Shown here in pieces: positions 36,732-48,060 of a DNA stretch of 64,000 nt (positions are counted from its first letter, which is position 1; every line of letters starts with the position of its first letter). The position numbers and the translations under genes are program-made. Where the stretch lies: contig NMRB01000074.1 in assembly GCA_002633025.1 (NCBI GenBank), positions 162,201 through 226,200 of the forward strand, written 5' to 3'. The DNA is from Notospermus geniculatus (taxonomy: Eukaryota > Nemertea > Pilidiophora > Heteronemertea > Lineidae). The notes under the pieces are model-generated. The model was not told the origin of the DNA, made no database searches, and was given only the letters and a program-made list of their open reading frames with translations.

Positions 36732-37627
36732 TCAAAAGGGCAGACGACCACCTACTTTTGAAAAAGAATCTTTACATACCCAAATCATCCCAAAATATGT
36801 TCTGGTAAGTATTTTACAGGGAAACGGTAAGCCATCTTTATACATCCAAAGGTGGATGCCTTGCATACAGCTGTTATTGGGACACCCCCCAAAAGTGGCG
36901 TTCCTGAAGTTTTTTTGATCAAAGGAGCAACAAAGGAACCTCTTCCTCTCAATTTAGGAGGATTTTTCGACGGTTGCCATCCATGTCCACTGCGGACTTT
37001 GTTTGACTCAGTGAGACACGCTTGAAGGGCAGGCCCACGCTTGGCAAGGAAGATAATTCAATGCCATAGTTTGGCGACAAGCTGCATGATGTTGCGCTGA
37101 GGGCAAAACTGGCAGGGAATGGTAATATGATAAAACAAGGCACAAGTACGGCATAAGGACGCAGCAGTTGCCGCAAGACAGCGAAGTGTAGTTCCTCAAT
37201 GCCTCTCGATGGGAATGCATCTGTAGAAGAGGTGCGTTGCCGGGAAATTACTGAGGAGCTCTTCGAGAGTATTTAGAGGTTATTTTTCGGTCATTTTTCC
37301 ATTCAGGGTCTGCTTTCCAGCGGAAAAAGCAATGCGGCCGACTTCACATAGATACCTTAACTAAACGTCATTGATCACACGAAAGAGATTGAAACACCCG
37401 AGAGAAAAGTCACTTCTTTATCCTGTATGCGTATAACATGCCAAGTAAATTTGTTCCGTATGACTATTCAAATGATATTGACACGAGTGCCCGTTGCAAA
37501 ACAATATGTGGGACACTTGGTGCATAGTGATAGCTTTTTTTATCGTGAAATGTCTGCTTCGCTGCTGGTGCTGCTGGCTTGTGAAAGCCCTTGGAGAGAT
37601 ATCTACCAATAAATTAAGACAAAACAT
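36732..37627. repeat. 0.9-kb tandem duplication, copy 1
   Basis: Starts at CAAAAGGGCAGACGACCACC and is followed directly by copy 2. Matching landmarks are 901 bp apart. Differences are small indels, such as a 15-bp GAATGCATCTGTAGA-type segment missing in copy 2. No coding frame is conserved beyond short overlapping ones. Confidence 0.95.
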
Positions 37628-38491
37628 TCAAAAGGGTGATGACTACCGTACTTTTGAAAAAGAATCTTTGGTTTACGTACCCAAATCATCCCAAAATATG
37701 TTCTGGTAAGTATTTTACAGCGAAACGGTAAGGCATCTTTATACATCCAAAGGTGGATGCCCTGCATGCTGTTATTGGGACACCCTCAAAAGTGACGTTC
37801 CTGAAGTCTTTTTGAGTCTCTTATCAAAGGAGCAACAAAGGAACCTCTCCCCCTCAATTTCGACGGTTGCCATCCATGTCCACTGCGGACTTTGTTTGAC
37901 TCAGTGAGAGACACGCTTGGCAGGAAGAGAATTCAATGCCATAGTTTGGCGACAAGCTGCATGATGTTGCGCTGAGGGCAAAACTGGCAGGGAATGGTAA
38001 TAAGATAAAACAAGGCACAAGTACGGCATAAGGATGCAGCAGTTACCGCCAGACAGCGAAGTGTAGTTCCTCAATGCCTCTCGATGTAAGAGGTGCGTTG
38101 CCGGGAAATTACTGACAGAGGAGCTCTTCGAGAGTATTTAGAGGTTATTTTTCACTCATTTTTCCATTCAGGGTCTGCTTTCCAGCGGAAAAAGCAATGC
38201 GGCCGACTTCACATAGATACCTTAACTAAACGTCATTGATCACACGAAAGAGATTGAAACACCCGAGAGGAAAGTCACTTCTTTATCCTGTATGCGTATA
38301 ACATGCCAAGTAAATTTGTTCCGTATGACTATTCAAATGATATTGACACGAGTGCCCGTTGCAAAACAATATGTGGGACACTTGGTGCATAGTGATAGCT
38401 TTTTTATCGTGAAATGTCTGCTTCGCTGCTGGTGCTGCTGGCTTGTGAAAGCCCTTGGAGAGATATCTACCAATAAATTAAGACAAAACAT
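37628..38491. repeat. 0.9-kb tandem duplication, copy 2
   Basis: Second copy, ending at AAGACAAAACAT where sequence becomes unique. One T was lost in the poly-T at 38400 relative to copy 1, which changes the frame there. This argues against the short open frames being maintained. Confidence 0.95.
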
Positions 38492-38778
38492 CTCAGTGTT
38501 ACTGACTTTTATGGCTGTTTGCGCCTGACGGATCATTTGGCAAAAACTGGTGTTATATGATAAAAAACTGACGAAGTCCGCGTCAGGGACCTGTTTTAAA
38601 TGTGACAAATTCCTAACGCAAAATGCACGCCTCGTTATCCTCAGTTTATGACTATTCTCGCATTTAGTTTCCTCAATACATCAAGTTATGTTTGGTGCAT
38701 ATTCAATTCATATTCAAACCGTGTGTTAAGAGGGAACCTAAATCATGAAATTCGGGGGAAAGTTTGACTGGAATTCGT

Positions 38779-39150
38779 TCAGTTTGGGCTCATTGCAATT
38801 CGAATCTTTTCCCTAAATTGAAACTGAACACTGTCGGCAGGCCTGGAGATCGCCGACACGTCGCTCAGTGCAGACTTTTGAGACGTGTACTGGGGTGAAC
38901 ACCAATTGCTCGGTCGTGCACAGTTCGTTCTCCCACCACCTGTACTTCCGAAGCTGTTGTTACGTAAACCATTCAGTTGTCGCCTCTGCCGGACAGGCAA
39001 CATCGAAGACAGCTTAATGGGATTAGGCCCAATAGAGCTGTACACTGGTCTTTCGAACACGGAAGAAAACTGTCGAGTTTTCTGTGAACGAACATCTTTT
39101 TGTGTGAATACACCAAAAATCGCAGTTGTAAGATCAAAGAGGTCTGGCAT
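38779..39150 (-). CDS. Candidate coding exon, 123 codons, unknown product
   Basis: From an internal ATG at 39150 the minus frame reads 123 codons to a stop at 38779; upstream the frame stays open to 39282. The product is basic and rich in Ser, Asn and Gln (for example NNSFGSTGGGRTNCARPSNW) with no membrane helix, so it could be a disordered C-terminal exon. Its first codons overlap the left arm of the foldback at 39109, which weakens the case. No family is recognised. Confidence 0.25.
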   Translation of the reverse strand: MPDLFDLTTAIFGVFTQKDVRSQKTRQFSSVFERPVYSSIGPNPIKLSSMLPVRQRRQLNGLRNNSFGSTGGGRTNCARPSNWCSPQYTSQKSALSDVSAISRPADSVQFQFREKIRIAMSPN

Positions 39151-39322
39151 TGCCGGGGTCCAGTTTCTCTTGTTGGTGATGGTCCGCATTGCTGACCACA
39201 GTATACGATGGTGATATCTTCGAAGTCCTGACACTGACGCTTTTGATATGATGATGTTGGAGGAACTGGATCGCAGTGGCAAAGCCAGGTCTCTGTGACC
39301 TTACAACTGCGATTTTGGTGTA
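39109..39322. mobile_element. Imperfect foldback, about 214 bp
   Basis: TACACCAAAAATCGCAGTTG (39109) pairs with CAACTGCGATTTTGGTGTA (39322). Pairing continues inward through GGTCTGGCATTGCC / GGCAAAGCCAGGTCT and CCAGTTTCTC / GAGGAACTGG. The arms are about 70 bp and diverged. Confidence 0.7.
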
Positions 39323-40828
39323 TGTACATGTACATGTAAAGTATGTTATCTTTTATAGGTTTTGAACTTTTTGAGAAAGGTAAGTGTTGAGCTTCACAAT
39401 TATCGACAACCCCCGATAGAAAATGAAAACTAAGCCGTCCAGATGTAGGATTTCAAGTTCGATTACCCAGCACCACTTAGCTTTTAGTCCTTATTTGAAG
39501 CGAGTGGTTTTGGACCCTTAAGGGAAAAGAACTTTTCCATCCGTTCCGCTTTGATAAAGATATAATTAATGCAAGGATGGAAATTAAGGTCCGCAAGGGA
39601 TGAAATGGTTCAATCATTTTCTGTAAAGTCAGCCCTTAAATATGTTTCATGAACCAAAATTGAATAAAGAGCCGATAAATTGGTAACGAAATACTCACGA
39701 CATGGAAAAATCAGACGGGTCGTTCTGGGATTTAAATAATTTCATTTGAATATATTCATCGTGTGTAGCTAGACCCGCCAACACTAATGTCGGATAAGTT
39801 TCTTCAATTTTGTTTTCTTTGATCTTCTGTCGGCATCAAAGCGAGCGGGACGCTTCAAGCGAATCCCAGAGCTCGGCACGGCCTAACGATGAAAAAATCA
39901 CTGGTTATTCCTGTCATGGTGTCGAGTGAGGCGATTATACTGGGACAGGGAACGAGTGAGAGTAACAAGGTCATTAGGAAAAGACGACAAATTCCTTGAG
40001 ATAGGATCGGTGATTTGTCACTCCTCGTGACGTATCGGGTCTAGCATCTAGAGAAGTGCCTGAACGGTCAGATTTCATCTGTGGGCTCTCACACTAAGAT
40101 CAATGACCGTCTCTTCAAAGTCTCGTTAACCGGACAAATGTCTAGTCGTACGAAAGATTCTCTTTTCAAGAAGTTTTGGACAAGGGCACAGAGACTTTGG
40201 TTAAGGTACGACTGAAGTACAGTGTACGGTTCCACGAATGTCGTACAGGTGTGACAGGAATCTAAATCCCCTGAAATCTAAGTCCGGTGTCATTGTTCAG
40301 CGACAGATTAGGATATAAACTTCCAACAGCAGACTCGAATCTGCATTCCTAGAACAATATATTCCTTTCACATCTAGCAACTCACATTACTGTGAACTAA
40401 TGAAAATATTTCATTTGAAAACCCCTCCAAATAACATCACCATGAAGTATTACGTTTTCAAGGACGTTGGCCGTCTGTGATGGCTGTACACTAATAGATA
40501 ACGAACGACGACAACGCATTTTAAAGGTCGTTATAAATTAGAGGTGATTAGAATCAAGCCACAAGCTGTCAGTCTCGACGAAATATAAATTGGATTCCTC
40601 GTTCGTTCGGTACGATCAGAATTTGAAATTCGAATTTACGCCATTAAGTCCTGGCAGATTAAAATTCTCCATTTTGGAGCCTGACTTGAACAACAACGAA
40701 CTCTACCACTGCAAGTAAACTATGGAGGAAAGGTAAGGGGAATGTGTTTCTAAACTGGTAAGTTCCCCTTCAAAGCGGCCTAGGCCTACATTCCAAGTGC
40801 GGAGTGTGATCCAGCTCCCTCCCCGAGG
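39323..40828. other. No gene recognised (quiet stretch)
   Basis: No open frame of 60 codons or more was seen. No repeat beyond a short ACATGTACATGTA run at 39325 was found. One B-box-like AAGTTCGATTAC (about 39453) lacks a partner A box. Confidence 0.5.
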
Positions 40829-40989
40829 TTTAAGGCCAATTCATACTTCTCCGTTTTGCGCTTTGCGCTTGTCCGTTCCCTATGTTTATCTGTGGTATCA
40901 ACAATAAAATTACTTTTTTCTATCACGCATTCACATAGGAAACGGACACGCGCAAAGCGCAAAATGCAAAGTATGAATCTACCTTTAAG
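40829..40989. mobile_element. Foldback with AAGGCCAATTCATACTTC termini
   Basis: The left arm TTTAAGGCCAATTCATACTT... is complementary to the right arm ending AAGTATGAATCTACCTTTAA. GCGCTTTGCGCTTGTCCGTT and its complement lie inside. The loop is about 45 bp. Confidence 0.8.
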
Positions 40990-41000
40990 CTGACAACAGC

Positions 41001-41141
41001 GCCCAATTCATACTTCCAAGCCAATAAGTAAGCTTACATGACCTGGAACGAAAAATGCTTTGTTATTTCACGCCACGTTGGTTCCAAACAAAGCATTCTC
41101 CGTTTCCGCATACTGGTCGGCGTGGAAGTATGAATTAGCCC
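41001..41141. mobile_element. Foldback with GCCCAATTCATACTTCCA termini
   Basis: The left end GCCCAATTCATACTTCCA pairs with TGGAAGTATGAATTAGCCC. Internally AATGCTTTGTT pairs with AACAAAGCATT. It shares the AATTCATACTTC terminus with the elements on both sides. Confidence 0.75.
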
Positions 41142-41256
41142 TATTCATACTTCTTCACCGATCATGCGGGACGCACACTCGCCAAATAAAGTTCTAAACA
41201 AAGCACTTTTCGGCCCGCAAACTAGTTGGCGAGGACGTACGAATTGGCCTTCAAGC
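41139..41256. mobile_element. Third AATTCATACTTC-type foldback
   Basis: The left end CCCTATTCATACTTC pairs imperfectly with GGACGTACGAATTGGCC on the right; ACTCGCCAA and TTGGCGAG pair inside. Its right half resembles the right half of the preceding element (AAACAAAGCA...CCGCA-ACT-GT-GGCG). The two therefore belong to one family and abut. Confidence 0.65.
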
Positions 41257-41989
41257 AAACTTGGAGAAGAACGCTTTAATATGCAGGTATGGAATGGGAA
41301 ATGATATATAAGACTTAGCGGTATTTCGTGACCGTTATACAGAACAGTCCCTTGTTGGGTTTTGAGCCTCTGGCTCCTCATCGGCCACCGGGTCAAATGG
41401 GACGCGGGAAATCTGATTACAGCCGGACAATTAATAGGTTAATCTACTTAGATATTGCCCAGACAACTTATGGTATTTGTGGCTAGGTGAGAATAATGAT
41501 AAACAAGGCCACAGAGGAAGCAACTGCTCTACTAGAGTGCAATAGGTCACATGTCCCTGAAAGCTTTTGCCTGCCAAACGAAAATTGGAATCTTTTTTCA
41601 ACACTCCAACCTTCCTTCCTTCCAATTTTCATTCCAGCTTTGGGCAACAGGATTCAGCAAGGAAGACTATAAACAAGTACCCTGGCCCTTTCAATCCGGA
41701 TCTCGACTCAGGCCGCGATGGGGCCGGTCTCTATCTTCGGCAAGGTCACGGCTTTGGTGGAAGAACAACAAGAACACAAGGAAAAGAGCTCCCTGTCGTT
41801 TTTGTTTCGTTAGAATCGACCAAATGTTGATGAAATGGCAATTTTTCAATTTCTCAAGTTTATGATGAATTTATCCCCAAATTATTTCCGTATTGAAAGG
41901 ACCTAGGTCGACGCTTCAGCAACACAAAAGGTAGGCCTAGTTGACTTGTAAAAAGATAACAAAGTCACCATCAAGTACTACATGTAACA

Positions 41990-42045
41990 TCGCCAAACAG
42001 CTTCAAAACGAGCACTTTAAAAGCACCGAAACGTGCAATGAAAAC
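41990..42045 (+). repeat. Direct repeat pair, member 1
   Basis: CCAAACAGCTTCAAAACGAG then CTTTAAAAGCACCGAAACGT and GCAATGAAAAC match 42587-42642 in order. The (C/G)ACCGAAA(C/G)GTGC word invites comparison with retroelement termini, but nothing more can be said. Confidence 0.55.
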
Positions 42046-42586
42046 AACTTGTAGAAAAGGTGATTATTAATTCAAGACTGTAGGCTTCCTAAGATTTAAA
42101 TTTGAGCCTCACATAATGGCATGTTCATTGCATTATTTATCAGCTGGGTATGCCTTGATACACGGATATTATTTGATGGATGGTGTTTGTGATTAATTAA
42201 AGGAATGGTAAAGTACACATGACATGAGCAAAGGCGGAGGAAGGATGTTAGTCTTGGTTTCAAAACAGGGAATTTTTCTTCATAAAGTGTCGGAGCTAAT
42301 ATGAGTGAGGTATGAGTCCAATGTACTTTAGATTTTGATGGCAAGGGACCGATGTTAATACTGTTGATTCCCGTCAGAGATCGTCACATAGGTGGCAGCA
42401 CTATCAGCGTGATGAAAGCTGAACTGTCATCAAAGATAATGGCGATCCCACTCGGGACTGCCATATGCTGTCTTCTTAAAATCCACCTTTCGGCCGCAGG
42501 ACGAAGCAAGAAAGATGGAGCGGTACCCTAAAGGGGCGCTTCAACAAGAAGGTAGTTTTCTTGTAAGGAGAAAACAAATGGTAACA

Positions 42587-42642
42587 CTCGACAAACAGCT
42601 TCAGAAGGAACCCTTTAAAGGACCGAAAGGTGCAATTGAAAC
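42587..42642 (+). repeat. Direct repeat pair, member 2
   Basis: ACAAACAGCTTCAGAAGGAA, CTTTAAAGGACCGAAAGGTG and CAATTGAAAC correspond to 41990-42045. Confidence 0.55.
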
Positions 42643-43020
42643 GGCTGCTATTGTTGTATTCTTCTTCTTCTTGTCATTGGCATGCATGACGACTTAAGTG
42701 ACGGAGTTAGAATGTCAAATTTGGAATTATCATCAGTTTCTATGAATTAACATTGTCTAGAATGGTCGTTGGTTGAGTCTGTAATTTAGTTTGACTTGGT
42801 TGGTCAGAACGTTCACGTCCCTTGCGTTTGTGTTTTGGGGCGTATACTGAAATTGAATGAACGTGAACAACACCAATGCAAGATAACACACTTATTCCAA
42901 TACTGAGGATGAAAGAAAAAACAATCTCCCTTCGGGATATTTCCCCTTCATCGCAGAATGACGGCATGGTGGATAAGCGTAGGTAAGACACCTTTGACCG
43001 AAGAAGTGATGATAAACAGG

Positions 43021-43148
43021 AAGTCAATTTCCAGAATCTTAACAAATTTTCGACCCCAACAGGAGTCTTCTTCAGGCTGGCACTTTCAAGTCGAGCTACC
43101 AGAAAATTGACTTCCTGTTTATCATCATTTTATGTGTCAATTTTTGTG
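43021..43148 (-). mobile_element. GACCCC/GGGGTC-GAAA element, third locus
   Basis: On the minus strand CAGCCTGAAGAAGACTCC, TGTTGGGGTCGAAAATTTG and GATTCTGGAAATTGAC repeat the order of the 32.8-kb pair. A plus-oriented tail, TTGACTTCCTGTTTATCATC with TGTGTCAATTTTTGTGCT, follows on the right. This looks like a collapsed inverted pair whose right core was deleted. Confidence 0.65.
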
Positions 43149-43584
43149 CTCTCTCTTTATCTTGACCAAAGAAGTCATACAAAATAAACTTTTCCTCTCG
43201 TCAGAGCGTTTCTCCTGCGACAAATTTTGGAATCAAACTTGAACGATAATCGGTAAAACATAATTCATGAAGAAAGGGTTCCCAAGGCACGTTTGGCAGT
43301 CTCAAGGGTTAGGGTACGGATGGACATGCCTCGTTCTTTTCAAAACTACTTTCTAGGGCCCATTTTGACCACATCACCTCTAGGAGCGTAAGATGAAAAT
43401 TGGGCAAAGGTTCAGTTGTACAGCGTTGTATAAAGAATGTGGGATTAACTACAATACTTAGTTCTAAAAATCGGAAGATAAAGAGGGACAAAGTAAAGAC
43501 AAGTGATACGAACGACAACCACGCCCAAAAGCTGACAAAAGTTTAAAATCAATGTTGCTGAAACAAACAGCACCAAGTCACAAC

Positions 43585-43775
43585 ATCAAAATGGCGGAAA
43601 TCCCGGGAAATGAAAACTTACGTCCTGGTGGGAACCTCGTAATCATTACGACGAAGACCAGACGACTTGTTTTGTCGTCTGCACTTATCCGCCATCAGGC
43701 CGGTTTCAGCAGACGAGAGCCCAGACCGATGACCTCTGACCCCGGGTGCACGTGACGTCGCGTCATCTCGGACGG
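43585..43775. promoter_or_regulatory. Promoter-like cluster: YY1/ETS, hairpin, DR1, E-box, CRE
   Basis: AAAATGGCGGAAAT lies at 43588. A perfect 8-bp hairpin, CAGACGAC/GTCGTCTG, is near 43660. TGACCTCTGACCC (43730-43742) is the complement of a DR1 nuclear-receptor element. CACGTG (43749-43754) and TGACGTCG (43753-43760) overlap. The ATG of the first word opens MAEIPGNENLRPG, after which GTGGGA could be a donor. The orientation of any gene is uncertain. Confidence 0.4.
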
Positions 43776-45790
43776 CGGATTAGGCCATTGGAAGGCAAGA
43801 CATGTGTTCTTCGTCTGGCCGCCCGATGTCCTGGATTGCTGTGAAGAGACTTGACGAGAAAGAAACGTGGAGATAACTATACGCGGATCAATTTGACAGA
43901 TGGACACAAGAACCAGAATATAAGACGAGGAGCAAGTCCCAAGATGACCTCGGGTGACCTTTTCTACCCCTTGCCGCAAGCTGTATAATCATATCGGTTA
44001 CTTGGAGGGATATTAAGGGAGAAAAGTACCAATTCTCTTCGGCGCAAATGTATGATTATGACTGAGCGATAAAAGGGCCGGCTATTACAGGCTCCCTCCC
44101 CGGCCCACCTTCAAGTCCTGGGACCGCCTGATTAAATAATACTACCCTAATGCGGGAGTAAATCTTGTGGATAGAACAATTTGGAGTGTCTATCCCATAA
44201 ACACGTATAAAAGTCAATTAAACGACAGGAACGACGTCTGAGCTGTTACCACGGATGTTGACTCATGCGGTGCACATATACCTGATCAAATGGACGCACT
44301 GTCCCAGGTAACAACAATGACATCCATTGACATGTATCAAACAGGATTCCTAGCGGCTCCTGTATGGTTGTGCGGGCAAAGTTGACGTGAAACAGGTGGT
44401 AGATTACCACAAAGATTCTCTCATAAATATTCCAGAATCGCCCAATACATCCACGAGTAACTCTTTGTCAACAAAATCTTCTGATCAGACTTTCAATTCT
44501 CCCAACGTTATTCAAAGATGGCTGTTTACTGAACTCTCTCTCTGTTTATGAAGCATGGGTATTCCTTGTTGACCACCCAAACAGGACGCATCAAAGCCCA
44601 TGTTTTCTTCGCAAAGTGGTGAGGTCTGCGGGTCTGAATGCAAACAAAGAATCGCCTTCATAAAAGCAAGAGAAACGAGAGAAATATCAAGTGAAAATTG
44701 GAAATTTAAGTTCGATCTGATGGTTTTGCAGTTTGTCAGACAGAGCTTTCAAGGAACCAGCATTCACAGCATGTATTATGGGATGAATACAGGATACACA
44801 AGAAACGACGGGCCGATTTCGTGCGGGGAACATGACTGTGACGTCATCACGCAAAAGGAAGATGGCGGATACTAGGAAGGTCAAGCCGGTGGTTACTTTC
44901 TTTTCAAACTACAGTATATACGACAACTATACATATGTATCAAGCATCTTTTTATTGTATGGATGTCTTAACATTCTCGAACCTTTGTAAATTTGGACTC
45001 TGCAAATTTTAACAACGTAATAGCGACACCAGACCGTCAATATTTGAGACGCGGATAGGGAGGGATCAGAACAGTATTGAACTTTGTTTATAGACCAACG
45101 AAATTCGCCACTTTAAATGAATTTTATAGACATATTAAACCAACTCGGCGATGAAAAACTGTGTGACAAAGCGAAGAGGTCTTGAATCTTGCATGGCGAC
45201 ATATCGAATAACTATGAAAAAGCCATCTGATGCATTATTCATGAAGATCCCGCGGGATTTACCGCCCGGGATGGGCAGGGTACATCCTTTGAGAAGAACA
45301 TTCAAGAGAAATGCATCATCCTCTTTAAGATGTTTCAGCAGATCTCAGGTAATATGCCTCGGCGTTACGCCGCGTTGAATCAATGCTTCGGACGATGCCT
45401 TCTTTTATTTACAACATTGGTTTGAAAAATCCTTTCAGAAAACACCCAGTTGAAGGGATTTTTATACCAGTGTTAATATTGCACCTGGCCTCCATTAAAT
45501 AAGAAGTCATTGCACAATAGAGCGGTAAAAAATCGATGGGCTCTGTAAATTTTTCCAGCATTTTTATCACTGCCACTTGAACGATGCAATAAATGATGCT
45601 GAAAAGGAACTTTATCAAAAAAAATCTATAATTGTTCGTGTTCTTAAGTCGACTTCACCAACAATTTACCCGAAAGAACGAATTGTAACAGCTGTAAAAA
45701 GAGGATGTCTTATCACGGTGAGTGTTTTCTTGTTTCAATAATATCATTTTTTTAAAAACAACTGTCAGAGCAGTTTTGTTAACCATCAAT

Positions 45791-46108
45791 GTCAGGGCGT
45801 CTTGATGCATTGTGTAACGAAATGTCAGAGCGTCTTCGATGCACTGTGTAACAACAATGTCAGAGGATTGTCGATGCATTGTGTAACAACAAAGAGCGTC
45901 TTCGATGCATTGTGTAACAACAATGNAAGAGCGTCTTCGATGCATTGTGTCACAACAATGTCAGCGCGTCTTCGATGCATTGTGTAACAACAGTGTCAGA
46001 GCATTGCCGATGCATTGTGTCACAACAATGTCAGAGCGTCTTCAATGCATTGTGTAACAACAATGTCAGAGCGTCTTCGATGCATTGTGTAACAACAAGG
46101 TCACAGCG
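45791..46108. repeat. 35-bp minisatellite, about nine copies
   Basis: The unit carries TCAGAGCGTCTTCGATGCAT followed by TGTGTAACAACAATG. Copies vary at a few positions (AGGATTG, AGCATTG and GTCACAACA variants), one copy is 2 bp short, and an N sits at 45926. The period is not a multiple of three. Confidence 0.95.
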
Positions 46109-46927
46109 TTCGGACCGAATCATAAAAAAGATTTAAACCGTCTCTACAACACTTTAATGCTCAACTGGCCGGAATAACAACTAGTCGAGATGATTTTCCA
46201 AGACAGAAGTCCAATGACACACCAACCACCGCAATCCACAAGAAAGAAACCTTCATTTCCGGTAACACCGAGTGTGCACATTTCGACGACTTTTTCTCCG
46301 CGAATACTTATTGTTGGTGTCAGAAAAAACAAATGACAAAAGGTGCCATCATATGTTGTGTGGATATATGTACTCTTGGCTGGATTTATATCCGTACCTT
46401 CATCCTTACGAGCCCAAATTATAGCTTCTTCGTGGCCTATAAGAAATAATGCAGTCGTAAATCTGCCGCGGGGCTACATAAAATACCAGTAATGTGCAGT
46501 AACTGTAGATTTGACGTCCTGTCGGCAATTCATGGGATGGCTGGCCAAGGTAGAACCATACGCGTTAATGCAAAATTTAGAAGCGAGACGTGTAAGACAT
46601 GGTTAGCGTTCACATCAAGGATCGTGTCTGAGCCGCGAACAATGGCCCATTTCGGCTTTGTCTACCCTACTGTAAACACCCAACTCCCATAGAAATACCC
46701 ATCTCGAATAATAGAAATTGATATTTGCTATATCGTTGCCTAGTAAGGAAGATTGCCCTAATTATACATCGTTTCCAAAGCCCGAGAGTGGCGATTTACC
46801 AGATCCGTAACGAATATAGAGTTCGATAAAACAGGATTTCATGATTTGCAGTAGAAGGTGGGCGTTCTCGCGTGAGAAGAGGCCCTTTACTTAAATTAAT
46901 AGCTACAAATCACACAGCGCAGAAGGG

Positions 46928-47105
46928 ATGTTCACAAGTGTAACATCTGCCAGTGTTCCGCGTGTCAGTGTTCCCCTTACTGTTTGGAAAAGCTGGCAGA
47001 TAAACCGACACGTTCTCCCTGTGTGTCCCCTTTTGTCAAGTCGCAGCTTATTCCATCAGACATTGGTAGGGAAACAATCACAGATGGGGACATTCAGAAG
47101 CGTCG
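46928..47105 (+). repeat. Dispersed repeat family D2, copy 1
   Basis: ATCTGCCAGTGTTCC, TACTGTTTGG, CAGATAAACCGACACGTT, GTCAAGTCGCAGCTTATTCC and CACAGATGGGGACATTCA follow in the same order as on the minus strand at 52917-53096. Confidence 0.85.
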
Positions 47106-47707
47106 GGTCTATAATTTGTTAGACGGCTTGAATAGTCAGAGTCATTGTTATCTAACCAAACACGGTCCCAAGTATCATTCAAGGAGAAATACTGCCGTCT
47201 TTCTGACCTTTCTTGTCTGCTATTCCAGCGTCACAAAAGCTTTCCGCCAGCTAGGCATTGCTAAAGTAGCGTAAAGCTTCGATGATCGCATGGAATAGGA
47301 TTGTTTGCCTGACCAGTCTCCTGGATTAAAACCCGACAAGCCCTTACCGACCAGATTACATCAAACGCCGCTGCAAATGCTAGGAATGGCAAACACAGCT
47401 ATAAACGTCAGTAGGATGGCTGTTCAATCAGCCGGCTTGGAATAGCAATGAGTGATAGTCTGACTGAAGAAGCCTCCATATGCTGAGGTAGAAGGATTTC
47501 TGAAGGAGAGATTGCTTTGTGAATTTGAAGATATTATACCTAATTTACCACCAAACCGAGCCATCCCATGGTCTGGTCTTATGTGGTCCTGGTGAACAGC
47601 CTGAAGTCGCTTTCTCGCACACGCCATATTGACTCTCTATAGGCAACCCAGCCATAGAAACTATGGGCAGAGTCTGTGTCACTGGTCAAGTGGTAGGGTA
47701 AGCCTTG

Positions 47708-47847
47708 GTTGCCTTTACATAGAAGTATACAGTAGTACATGTATACGAAAACGCCCGTTAACAATGGCTTCACGGTCATGTATCCATTTGAAGCCGTTGT
47801 TAACCGTCGTTTTCGTATACCGTATACTTCTATGTAAAGGAAGCCTT
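47708..47847. mobile_element. 140-bp palindromic element
   Basis: GCCTTTACATAGAAGTATAC pairs with GTATACTTCTATGTAAAGG. The arms extend through ATACGAAAACG(C/A)C(G)GTTAACAA and its complement, with GGCTTCACGG in the centre. It abuts the next foldback. Confidence 0.8.
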
Positions 47848-47850
47848 AAT

Positions 47851-47988
47851 CAAGGTTCATTGGCACACGGATCCGATCCGTTTCCAGTCCGTTTGCGCGT
47901 AGTTTTCCGGATACGACAACGCTGAAGTCCATTTGATAGTTTTTTACGGACATGAACCGGACCAATTCCGTGTGCCAATGAACCTTGC
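47851..47988. mobile_element. 138-bp foldback with CAAGGTTCATTGGCACACGG termini
   Basis: The 20-bp end CAAGGTTCATTGGCACACGG and its complement lie at 47851 and 47988. A diverged relative is at 26661-26765. CTTA near both ends is a possible 4-bp target duplication. Confidence 0.85.
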
Positions 47989-48060
47989 TTAAAGGAAGCA
48001 ATAGTTAATCGCCCATTGCGAGCCATCTCGCAGAGACAAAAGTCTCGCGACGAGGAGAAC

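Larger units (their letters stand above)
47640..48060. repeat. Diverged 95-bp-type unit interrupted by two palindromic elements
   Basis: ACTATGGGCAGAGTCTGTGT and CACTGG...GGGTAAGCC (47658-47704) resemble the end and start of the 7.5-8.1-kb unit. The continuation AAAGGAAGCAATAG, CGCCCATTGCGAGCCA and TCTCGCAG resumes at about 47992. The intervening 285 bp is two adjacent foldbacks, so the old unit looks split by insertion. Confidence 0.55.

Noticed and set aside
37427-38528. Two copies of a plus-strand frame MRITCQVNLFRM...
   Set aside because: Explained by the 0.9-kb tandem duplication. A single-base T-run difference breaks the frame equivalence.
39440-39480. B-box-like AAGTTCGATTAC as a tRNA gene
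   Set aside because: No matching A box or acceptor stem.
45655-46136. Frames with repeated MHCVTT-like peptides on both strands
   Set aside because: They are translations of the 35-bp minisatellite, which cycles through all three frames.
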